NCBI GenBank assembly: GCA_021801945.1
Contig: JAKABE010000015.1
Location: 1 to 21,792, forward strand
Direction of reading: 5' to 3'
Length of the DNA stretch: 21,792 nt
From: Acidobacteriota bacterium
Lineage (GTDB): Bacteria; Acidobacteriota; Terriglobia; Terriglobales; Acidobacteriaceae
Below the pieces are notes generated by a model. The model was not told the DNA's origin. It searched no databases and worked only from the letters and a program-made list of their open reading frames with translations. Shown piece by piece: positions 6,517 to 13,258 of the stretch. Position 1 is the first letter of the stretch; the number at the start of each line of letters is the position of its first letter. Both the position numbers and the translations under genes were made by a program.

Positions 6517-8052
6517 ATGACTTCCCCAGAGGCCACTGCGGTTTTTCCGGATTCCAGCGCCGCCCCTGAGGTCTACTTCGGCTTCGATAATACCTACGCG
6601 CGCCTTGAGCCGCGCTACTACGCCCGCCTCAGCCCTACGCCGGTTCGAGCTCCGCAGCTCATCCAGCTCAACGTCGAACTCGCCCGCAGTCTCGGCCTCG
6701 ATCCTGTTGCACTCGCCGGCCCCTTGGGCGTCGAGATCCTGGCAGGTAACCGGGTGGCCGAAGGCTCAGAGCCACTCGCGCAGGCCTATGCCGGCCACCA
6801 GTTCGGCTCGTTTGTTCCGCAGCTGGGCGACGGTCGCGCCATCCTGCTCGGCGAAGTCGTTGCTCCCGCCGGTCAGCGCTACGACATTCAACTCAAGGGC
6901 TCCGGCCCCACGCCTTTTTCACGCAATGGCGATGGTCGCGCAGGTATCGGTCCCGTCTTGCGCGAATACCTGGTCAGCGAGGCCATGGCTGCTCTGGGCG
7001 TGCCCACAACACGCGCCCTGGCCGCCGTTGCCACCGGCGAGCAGGTATGGCGGGAGACGGCATTGCCCGGCGCTGTTCTCACGCGCGTGGCAGCAAGCCA
7101 TCTGCGCATCGGCACGTTTGAGTATTTCGCTGCTCGCCGTGACAGCGCGGCCCTCAGCACTCTTGCGCATTACGCCATCGGCCGCCATTACTCCGGCTGC
7201 GCGCAGGCTCCCCGGCCCATCCGTGCCCTTCTCGACGGCGTCATTGCCCGCCAGGCGCAGCTCGTCGCTCAGTGGATGCTCCTCGGCTTTATTCACGGCG
7301 TCATGAACACCGACAACACCTCCATATCCGGTGAGACCATCGATTATGGCCCCTGCGCCTTCATGGATGCGTACGACCCGGCCACGGTCTTCAGCTTCAT
7401 CGATCGGCAGGGTCGCTATGCCTACGGGAACCAGCCGCGCATCGCGCTCTGGAACCTCACCCGCCTCGCCGAAGCGCTGTTGCCACTGCTTCAGGAAGAA
7501 GAAGGCGGCGAAGAGGCCGCCCTATCCTCAGCGACAGAGGCTCTGACCGCCTTCGCTCCGCAATTTGAGGCGGCGCATTGGACCGGCCTCCGCCGCAAGC
7601 TTGGCTTCTTCACCGATGCCGAAGGGGACAAAGCCCTCGCCGAGGATCTTCTCCAGCGCATGGCTGTCAACCGCGCCGACTTTACGCTCACTTTCCGCCG
7701 CCTCTGCCAGGCTGCCGCGGGGCCGGAGCACGATCGCCCGGTTCGCGCGCTTTTCGCTACGCCTTCGAGTTACGATGAATGGGCTGTAAGCTGGCGCCGT
7801 CGCCTGCAACAGGAACCAGCCTCGGCAGAGGACCGCGCCTCCCTCATGCGCCAAGCCAATCCAGTCTTCATCCCGCGCAACCACCTGGTAGAAGCTGCGC
7901 TCAAGGCCGCGGTTGAGCGGCAGGACTTCAAACCCTTTGCGGAATTGCTCGATGTTGTTACCCATCCGTTCGAAGACAAGCCTGATCGCGAGAGCTTTAC
8001 ACTCCCCGCCCGCGCGGAAGAGCGCGTCGAGCACACGTTCTGCGGTACTTGA
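6517..8052 (+). CDS. selO: Protein adenylyltransferase SelO (YdiU family)
   Basis: 511 residues and full length for the family. SelO has a protein-kinase fold with inverted ATP binding and transfers AMP to Ser/Thr/Tyr of target proteins, linked to redox homeostasis in bacteria and mitochondria. All the key positions known from the Pseudomonas enzyme are present at matching spacing: R107, K127 in QLKGSGPTPFSR, E150, R190, R197, D266-N267 in GVMNTDNTS, and D276 in TIDYGP. Other hallmarks are AYAGHQFGSFVPQLGDGRA and the C-terminal CGT, the position of Cys or selenocysteine in the family. Here the codon is an ordinary Cys. ATG 6517 is the first possible start after an in-frame stop (6511); the preceding GAGGG is too close to be an ideal ribosome-binding site. 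It lies just after the SagB-type redox enzyme on the same strand. Confidence 0.95.
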   Translation: MTSPEATAVFPDSSAAPEVYFGFDNTYARLEPRYYARLSPTPVRAPQLIQLNVELARSLGLDPVALAGPLGVEILAGNRVAEGSEPLAQAYAGHQFGSFVPQLGDGRAILLGEVVAPAGQRYDIQLKGSGPTPFSRNGDGRAGIGPVLREYLVSEAMAALGVPTTRALAAVATGEQVWRETALPGAVLTRVAASHLRIGTFEYFAARRDSAALSTLAHYAIGRHYSGCAQAPRPIRALLDGVIARQAQLVAQWMLLGFIHGVMNTDNTSISGETIDYGPCAFMDAYDPATVFSFIDRQGRYAYGNQPRIALWNLTRLAEALLPLLQEEEGGEEAALSSATEALTAFAPQFEAAHWTGLRRKLGFFTDAEGDKALAEDLLQRMAVNRADFTLTFRRLCQAAAGPEHDRPVRALFATPSSYDEWAVSWRRRLQQEPASAEDRASLMRQANPVFIPRNHLVEAALKAAVERQDFKPFAELLDVVTHPFEDKPDRESFTLPARAEERVEHTFCGT

Positions 8053-8469
8053 TCCAAGCTCCAGACGGGAAGACAGGCGAAGAGCATCATCCCTGTCCGC
8101 CAACAGCGCCCATGCGATCCCTCGCGGGTCCGTCGCTTAGCGAGAAAACCACAATTAGTACCAATATTCGGCTCTGCACCAAGACTCCTGAAACGATCTG
8201 GCCATCCCCGGAACTTCGTCACAACCCCGTATATCAGGATTGATCGGAGTTTAGGCTCTAATTTGTTAGATTCGGCTGCCAGAGTGGGCCGACAGGTCAT
8301 CGCAGAATGAGCCGCAGGTGAGTCGCCCGTCCCGTTCATCGCAACAAGAGCGATGAACGGGCACAGTGCGGCTTTCAAGCTCGGTAGAGTGTCCTGCTTT
8401 TGATGGCCAGGCCACCTGCCTTAGGAGAGTGGAGTGGTTTGAACAATCGGGACTATCATTTAATGACGA
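8053..8469. other. 417-base spacer with long hairpin
   Basis: No supported gene. The reading frames here lack family resemblance and ribosome-binding sites. The notable content is the long stem-loop at 8311-8372, listed separately. There is also a short inverted repeat TCTAA-TTTG-TTAGA near 8259-8272. The promoter of the 308-residue gene must lie here, but I cannot point to clear -35/-10 boxes. Confidence 0.4.
8311..8372. repeat. Long two-part hairpin (12-base perfect inner stem)
   Basis: The inner arms CCCGTTCATCGC (8331-8342) and GCGATGAACGGG (8350-8361) are perfectly complementary around a 7-base loop AACAAGA. Outer arms GCCGCA (8311-8316) and TGCGGC (8367-8372) add a second stem across an asymmetric internal loop. 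No T-run follows on either strand, so a standard intrinsic terminator is unlikely. It could be a factor-dependent terminator stem, a REP-like element or a structured RNA. Confidence 0.6.
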
Positions 8470-9396
8470 ATGTCATCCACAGTATATTTTCGAAATCTCA
8501 TTCGTGAGAATCCGCTCACGCCAAGTATCCATCAATTCCCGTATGGTGTTGCATTTTTCTCCGCCGGTCGGTGGTGGTACTCAGGAGTTGCCTACGGCGG
8601 CACGGCGCTTCCCGTGCCGATAGAGCAGCAGGATATCGGCGCGTTGAAAGAGTGGATCGCGACGCTTTTCCATGACCCGGAACCGGTAGAGTCCGACTAT
8701 AAACCGGGAACGGCCTACAAAAGAATCTCGCTGCCTTTCAACATAACCGGAAACTTAAGCCAGGCGATGGACATGAAGGCGATGACACAATCGTTTGTCG
8801 CGCTGAAGCTCCTGCTGACGAAGATGCAGGATGTGTTCGAGACAATCGAGCCCGCCCAGAAAAATCTCGAAAGCTACGGGCACAAGATACGAGAGCTGTT
8901 GCTCCTGTCGGCCATGGAAGTCGAGGCATCCTGGGCGGCTATCCTCAAAGCCAATGGGTACGCTAAATCGCGCATGACGACGGCCGATTACGTCAAGCTA
9001 CGCGCACCAATGCTACTAGACAGTTTTTCGTTGACGCTTAGGTCGTACACTGACTTTCCGGGCTTCTTCCCCTTCAAAGACTGGAGCGCTCAGTCGCCAA
9101 CCCAATCTCTCGACTGGTATGACGCATACAACCGGACGAAACATAACCGGGAGGAACATCTTGACGTCGCAACACTGCAAAGAGCAGTTCATGCTGTCGG
9201 AGCGGTGGCCGTAATGTTTGCGGCGCAGTACAGTTACTCGTTCGACCTGCAGGATGAGAGACGCAACCTCGTACGGAACATCTTCTCATTCAATCGCGAC
9301 CAAACGATCTACCCTCCATCCTGTTACATTCCGAACGCAGAGGGCGGGACGAAAGCCTGGGAGTGGGAGCTTGTCAACTATCCATTTCCGCCATGA
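8470..9396 (+). CDS. Uncharacterised 308-residue protein with HEPN-like C-terminal half
   Basis: Not recognised as a named family. The N-terminal third is beta-rich (YGVAFFSAGRWWYSGVAYGGTALPVP). A helical stretch with TQSFVALKLLLTKMQDVFETI then KIRELLLLSAMEVEASWAAILKANGY (roughly 104-165) follows. Then comes WYDAYNRTKHNREEHL (216-231) and a last hydrophobic helix, AVHAVGAVAVMFAAQYSY. The order of a leading helix with an ExE-type centre, an aromatic-N-x-x-KH turn and a closing Ala/Val-rich helix resembles HEPN-type proteins; this is a fold-level inference only. There is no signal peptide. ATG 8470 lacks a clear ribosome-binding site, but no better in-frame start exists nearby. GC is lower than in selO and dnaE2, which suggests an accessory gene. 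A small membrane protein gene follows after 20 bases. Confidence 0.7.
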   Translation: MSSTVYFRNLIRENPLTPSIHQFPYGVAFFSAGRWWYSGVAYGGTALPVPIEQQDIGALKEWIATLFHDPEPVESDYKPGTAYKRISLPFNITGNLSQAMDMKAMTQSFVALKLLLTKMQDVFETIEPAQKNLESYGHKIRELLLLSAMEVEASWAAILKANGYAKSRMTTADYVKLRAPMLLDSFSLTLRSYTDFPGFFPFKDWSAQSPTQSLDWYDAYNRTKHNREEHLDVATLQRAVHAVGAVAVMFAAQYSYSFDLQDERRNLVRNIFSFNRDQTIYPPSCYIPNAEGGTKAWEWELVNYPFPP

Positions 9397-9416
9397 AGCT
9401 GGGTTAACCTAGCGAG

Positions 9417-9677
9417 ATGAGAGTCCTTTCGATTGTCAGTGTGGTGTTTGCCCTTGGTGCCGCTGGCTTCTGGGGCTGGTCGGCATTCATCAACGTTCCT
9501 GGAATCTATTCCGGTTTCGGAACACTCGGTACACGGATGCCCGACGGCTCGAACATAGCTGGTGTGGAACCCTTCTATGCCGCGCTAGGGCTCATCTCGA
9601 AATTGAATGCTTTGGCGGCGGCTTGCGCGTTTGTTTCAGCTCTCACTCAAGCCCTAACCTTGCTGCCTAGAAAATAA
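9417..9677 (+). CDS. Small two-helix membrane protein
   Basis: 86 residues, not recognised. Two hydrophobic segments are visible: about residues 4-26 (LSIVSVVFALGAAGFWGWSAFI) and about 57-82 (ISKLNALAAACAFVSALTQAL). They are separated by a polar, Gly-rich loop (YSGFGTLGTRMPDGSN) that would be exposed on one side of the membrane. It ends LLPRK. It lies 20 bases after the 308-residue gene on the same strand and is followed directly by a perfect hairpin, so the two may share a transcript. No ribosome-binding site better than a weak GCGAG is present. The short length keeps confidence moderate, but the even hydrophobic pattern supports a real protein. Confidence 0.6.
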   Translation: MRVLSIVSVVFALGAAGFWGWSAFINVPGIYSGFGTLGTRMPDGSNIAGVEPFYAALGLISKLNALAAACAFVSALTQALTLLPRK

Positions 9678-9687
9678 TGCCGGGGGC

Positions 9688-9713
9688 CCCAGGTCTCGAT
9701 TCTGAGACCTGGG
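9688..9713. repeat. Perfect 10-base hairpin after the membrane protein gene
   Basis: Arms CCCAGGTCTC (9688-9697) and GAGACCTGGG (9704-9713) flank the loop GATTCT. It begins 11 bases after the stop of the small membrane protein gene and could end its transcript, although no T-tract follows. From memory, similar AGGTCTC...GAGACCT hairpins recur between genes in Acidobacteriota, so a dispersed REP-like element is an alternative. Only one copy is in this window. Confidence 0.55.
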
Positions 9714-9821
9714 ATCGCACGAAGACCCGCAATGCACGGATCGGTATCGGCAAGTCGCCTAGTTGCCAGAGATCCTGAAGCATGTGAATTTCCACTCGAT
9801 ACTGCTCCTTTCGGCCAGCAG

Positions 9822-10574
9822 CTACAAGCCATCGAGTAGAGTTGGCTGAGGATCAGCGGCCGGTTCCAGCAGGTGCGGGCCGTTGCCTTGGAGTTTGGCC
9901 ACACGCCAGGCCTTCATTTCCTCCGCAGGCCAGGTGCGCACCAGATCGATCGGCAGATGCGAAGGTTCGGCCGACGCCAGCCAGCGCGCGTAGTCCTTTG
10001 GCTCGATAATCAGCGGACATCGGTTGTGAAATGGCTCGAGAAGTTCGTTGGGATCGGTGGTGATGATGCTGAAGCTTTCGAGAACCAGCTCATTGTTGTT
10101 CGCGTCGCGCCCCTTCCATCGGTCCCAGATGCCGCCGAAGGCAAAGAGCCGGTCGTCGGGGAGCGATACCACCCAGGGCTTGCTGACCTTCTTTTTCTCC
10201 TCGTCTTTGGTCAGGGGCTCCCACTCGTAGAAGAAGTTGGCCGGGATCAGGCAGCGGCGATGCTTCCAGGGCTCGCGCCATGCGCCGCTCGAAGCGAGCT
10301 TGTCGGCGCGCGCGTTGATGGAGCTGAAGCCGGCCCGCGGCGTCTTCGACCAATACGGCACCAGTCCCCATTTCATGATCGCCAGTACACGATCGCCTGT
10401 GTCGTGGTCGAGCCGGACAACCGGCTGCGCGCTCTCAGGCGCAATGTTGTACGAGGGCGTGAAGGCGATGTCGTTGATCTCGTAGTACTCCTCGTTGAAT
10501 ACGTCGGTGTTGCGGGTGCGGAACCACTCCGCGATCCGCTGTTTGTCAGCCCGGCGTCCGTATCGGCCACACAT
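9822..10574 (-). CDS. yedK: SOS response-associated protein YedK (SRAP/HMCES family)
   Basis: 250 residues. SRAP proteins bind abasic sites in single-stranded DNA and form a stable thiazolidine DNA-protein crosslink through Cys2 once the initiator Met is removed. This shields the lesion from error-prone processing. The sequence has MCGRYG with Cys2, then INARAD (N87), NFFYEW (E117) and EPFHNRCPLII (H183), matching the catalytic Asn, Glu and His of the family. GIWDRW and the TTDPNELL segment are also typical. The Met must be immediately followed by Cys, which confirms the start at 10574. The gene is divergent from imuA-imuB-dnaE2, and a palindrome at 10636-10655 lies between them, so joint SOS control is likely. 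The protein is cytoplasmic. Confidence 0.95.
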   Translation of the reverse strand: MCGRYGRRADKQRIAEWFRTRNTDVFNEEYYEINDIAFTPSYNIAPESAQPVVRLDHDTGDRVLAIMKWGLVPYWSKTPRAGFSSINARADKLASSGAWREPWKHRRCLIPANFFYEWEPLTKDEEKKKVSKPWVVSLPDDRLFAFGGIWDRWKGRDANNNELVLESFSIITTDPNELLEPFHNRCPLIIEPKDYARWLASAEPSHLPIDLVRTWPAEEMKAWRVAKLQGNGPHLLEPAADPQPTLLDGL

Positions 10575-10635
10575 AGATCGAGTTTAGCGAAGTAACAAAA
10601 ATAAGCAGCTATTTTTTCATGGATTTGCCGATATT

Positions 10636-10655
10636 TTGCACTTAAATCTGTGCAA
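10636..10655. promoter_or_regulatory. Candidate LexA (SOS) box
   Basis: TTGCAC-N8-GTGCAA is a perfect 6+6 inverted repeat with an 8-base spacer, the same spacer length as the E. coli SOS box CTGT-N8-ACAG. It lies in the divergent spacer 61 bases before the yedK start and 54 bases before imuA. These are two units that are LexA-controlled in many bacteria. I found no second copy in the window. The LexA assignment rests on location and symmetry. Confidence 0.65.
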
Positions 10656-10709
10656 GACGGTCTTGCGGGAACGTCAGGAAAAAGCGAATATAAGGCGAAC
10701 ATAATCACC

Positions 10710-11747
10710 ATGTCCTCCGCCTCCGCAATTCGCCTTCAGATCGAAGCAGCGCTCGCCCACCGCATTCCTTCGGCCCTCACCCCGGCTCCGCGCGTCCTCC
10801 GGCCCGTTGCACCTACCGGCGTAGCGGCGGTCGATGCATTGCTCGAAGGTGGTTTTCCCATTGGCGCCATCACCGAGCTTGCCGGCTTGGAATCGAGCGG
10901 CAGAACCTCGCTGACGCTCTCGTTTCTGACCCGCCTCACACATGAGGGAAAGGTCGCCGCCTGGGTTGATGTCTCCGATGCCTTCGATCCCGAGTCGGCA
11001 GCGGCTGCAGGCGTCGATCTCGACCGTGTGCTGTGGGTGCGATGCGGCGTGGTCTCTCCAAAGCCGCCTGCGCCGGCCGCATACCAGTTTGCGCTGCCGG
11101 AGAAGTATCTGATTCCAAGGGCCGCGATAAAGGGCTTGCATGGCGGCGGATGCGGCGGACATCCGCGCGGCGAGGTGAAAGGCCTCGCCACGGCGGTCGG
11201 CGGCTTGTTGCGGCCGGAAGCGTTCGCGCCTCGCTGTGCCGAAGCCCAGCCGAGAGTGAAGCGGGAGCGGGAAATTTTCGATCCTGTTGCGCTGACGCCG
11301 GCGCCAAGGCCGAACCAGCGCACGCGACCATCCAGCCCCTGGACGCGCATCGAACAGGCGCTGCGCGTAACCGATCTCGTGTTGCAGGCCGGCGGATTCA
11401 GCGCCATCGTGCTCGACCTGGGCAGCACTGCGCCGGAATTTGCTTCGCGCATCCCGCTCGCAACCTGGTTCCGCTACCGCGCCGCGGCCGAGCGCACACA
11501 GGCCAGTCTGCTGCTGCTCACGCAGCACGCCTGCGCCAAAAGCAGCGCTGAAGTTCTGCTGCGCTTTGCGCCGGCGGCCGAGCGGCGCGACGAGCCGACG
11601 ATCTTTACCGGCATGGACTGCAGCGTCGAAGTCGAGCGCCGGCGCTTTGCGCAATCTCCGGCCAACGTCGTTCCGATGCGCAAGCCGCCGCAGCGCGAAA
11701 CCAACGCCACTTGGCGCAGCCAATCGGCCTGGGCAGGTGCGCGATGA
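10710..11747 (+). CDS. imuA: ImuA, RecA-like accessory factor of the mutasome
   Basis: 345 residues from ATG 10710. ImuA proteins are RecA/SulA-like partners of ImuB and DnaE2 in damage-induced translesion synthesis. The N-terminal pattern is RecA-like: TGVAAVDALLEGGFPIGAITELAG (36-59) runs directly into LESSGRTSLTLSFLTRL. This corresponds to the RecA P-loop GPESSGKT, but the essential Lys is Arg (R65). Later strands are AAWVDVSDAFDPESAAAAGVDLDRVLWVR (RecA strand after the P-loop) and FSAIVLDLGS (Walker B). Residues ~120-210 form a variable Pro/Arg-rich insert. The open frame extends upstream to 10650, but that would overlap the candidate LexA box, and ATG 10710 fits the family. The stop overlaps imuB by ATGA. 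The gene is the first of the operon. Confidence 0.9.
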   Translation: MSSASAIRLQIEAALAHRIPSALTPAPRVLRPVAPTGVAAVDALLEGGFPIGAITELAGLESSGRTSLTLSFLTRLTHEGKVAAWVDVSDAFDPESAAAAGVDLDRVLWVRCGVVSPKPPAPAAYQFALPEKYLIPRAAIKGLHGGGCGGHPRGEVKGLATAVGGLLRPEAFAPRCAEAQPRVKREREIFDPVALTPAPRPNQRTRPSSPWTRIEQALRVTDLVLQAGGFSAIVLDLGSTAPEFASRIPLATWFRYRAAAERTQASLLLLTQHACAKSSAEVLLRFAPAAERRDEPTIFTGMDCSVEVERRRFAQSPANVVPMRKPPQRETNATWRSQSAWAGAR

Positions 11748-13258
11748 GCCCTGCGGCCGAACTCTACGCTTGCCTGCGTGCGCCCGAGTTTCCAGCGCAG
11801 GCGTTGTTGCGCCTGCGGCCGCAAACGAGCGATCGGGCCTGCGTGGTGATGGAAGGCGAACCGCCGCTTGAACAAGTCTGTTCCTTGAATAGAAAGGCGC
11901 GCGCACTCGGCATCGAGCCCGGTATGACGCAGGTGGAAGTCGATACCTTTTCGGGCGCCGCTGTCTTCAAACGATCGCTCGCCGAGGAAGCTGCTGCACG
12001 CGCGGCGCTGATTGAGTGCGCAAGCTGCTTCTCTCCGCGCGTGGAAGACCGGAGCGCTGGCGTGGAGCTTCTCCTGGCGATCGACATTGCAGGTACCAGC
12101 AAGCTCTTCGGCCCTCCGGAATTGCTGGCCGGCAATCTTCTGGCGCGTGTTCGCGCCCTGGGCGTTGCGGCGTCGGCAGCAGTCAGCAGCAACTTTCATG
12201 CGGCCGTGGCGCTAGCGAAAGGACTGTCCATGCGGGAACAGATCCGGGTCGTCCCCGCGGGCGCAGAAGCTCAGGCCCTGGCGCCCCTGCCGCTCAGCAT
12301 CCTCGATCTAACCGCAGAGCAGGCCGAAACATTTTCTCTCTGGGGGATCGGGACGCTGGGCATGCTGGCCGCGCTGCCTGAAGTCGAACTCATCGCCCGC
12401 ATGGGCCAGGCGGGCAAGCGCCTGCGTCAGCTTGCACGCGGCGAACGGCCCCATCTCTTCACGCCGCTCGAACCGCACTTCTCTCTCGAAGAGCGCATCG
12501 ATCTTGATTCGCCCGTCGAAGCGCTCGACGCCCTGCTCTTCGTCGCAAACCTGCTGCTGGAGCAGCTCATCGTGCGCGCCGCCGCGCGCGTCTTCGCGCT
12601 CGCTTCTGTAACGGTTACGCTGTCGCTCGAAGACGGCGCCACACACACGCGCATAGTTCGCCCCGCACTTCCCAATACTGATCGCCAACTCTGGCTCAAG
12701 CTGCTGCATCTCGATCTCGAAGCGCATCCTCCGCCGGCTCCGATTCTTGCCGTCGTACTCATGGCCGAACCGGGCAGCACCAGCAAAGTGCAGCTCGGCC
12801 TTTTCTCGCCGCAACTGCCGGAGCCTGCGCGGCTCGACGTCACACTGGCTCGTATCCGCACTATCGTGGGCGAAGAAAATGCAGGCCGTCCGCAACTGCT
12901 CGACTCGCATGCCCCCGGTGCATTTCGTATCACGCCCTTCACCGTCCCCGCCACACGCTCTTCTGAGCTTCCGTCCGCGCCTGTCCGCCCTGCCCTGCGC
13001 CGGTTGCGGCCGCCGGAGGCGGTCTTCGTCACACTCGAGAACAAGCGCCCCGCCGCGCTTGTCTTCCGCCAGCGCCGCTATGCCATCGAGCGTGCCTACG
13101 GCCCCTGGCAAGCCGATGGCGAGTGGTGGAGCCCGACGCTCTGGGGCTGTGAGCAGTGGGACCTCGTTCTGCGTGCGCACGATGGAGCCACGCTCTGCTG
13201 CTGTTTGGTCCGCGACCTGTTTCGTAACCAGTGGCAAATGGCGGCGCTTTATGACTGA
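11744..13258 (+). CDS. imuB: ImuB, catalytically inactive Y-family polymerase homologue
   Basis: 504 residues starting at ATG 11744, overlapping the imuA stop by four bases. ImuB is the hub of the mutasome: it binds the beta clamp, ImuA and DnaE2. The Y-family fold is visible in LYACLRAPEFPAQALLRLRP at the N-terminus, VCSLNRKARALGIEPGM (40-60), the LAIDIAGTSKLFG segment (~110) and the helix-hairpin-helix LWGIGTLGMLAALPEVELIARMG. The N-terminal catalytic Asp expected in the first strand of active polymerases is missing (LYACL), as usual for ImuB. A clamp-binding motif QLGLF is at 350-354, after the little-finger region. The C-terminus contains the family's AYGPWQADGEWW segment. It overlaps dnaE2 by 8 bases. 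Confidence 0.93.
   Translation: MSPAAELYACLRAPEFPAQALLRLRPQTSDRACVVMEGEPPLEQVCSLNRKARALGIEPGMTQVEVDTFSGAAVFKRSLAEEAAARAALIECASCFSPRVEDRSAGVELLLAIDIAGTSKLFGPPELLAGNLLARVRALGVAASAAVSSNFHAAVALAKGLSMREQIRVVPAGAEAQALAPLPLSILDLTAEQAETFSLWGIGTLGMLAALPEVELIARMGQAGKRLRQLARGERPHLFTPLEPHFSLEERIDLDSPVEALDALLFVANLLLEQLIVRAAARVFALASVTVTLSLEDGATHTRIVRPALPNTDRQLWLKLLHLDLEAHPPPAPILAVVLMAEPGSTSKVQLGLFSPQLPEPARLDVTLARIRTIVGEENAGRPQLLDSHAPGAFRITPFTVPATRSSELPSAPVRPALRRLRPPEAVFVTLENKRPAALVFRQRRYAIERAYGPWQADGEWWSPTLWGCEQWDLVLRAHDGATLCCCLVRDLFRNQWQMAALYD

Noticed and set aside
7770..8378. A 202-codon minus-strand frame across the end of selO and the spacer
   Set aside because: Half of it is antisense to selO, its start lies at the hairpin and no family is recognisable.
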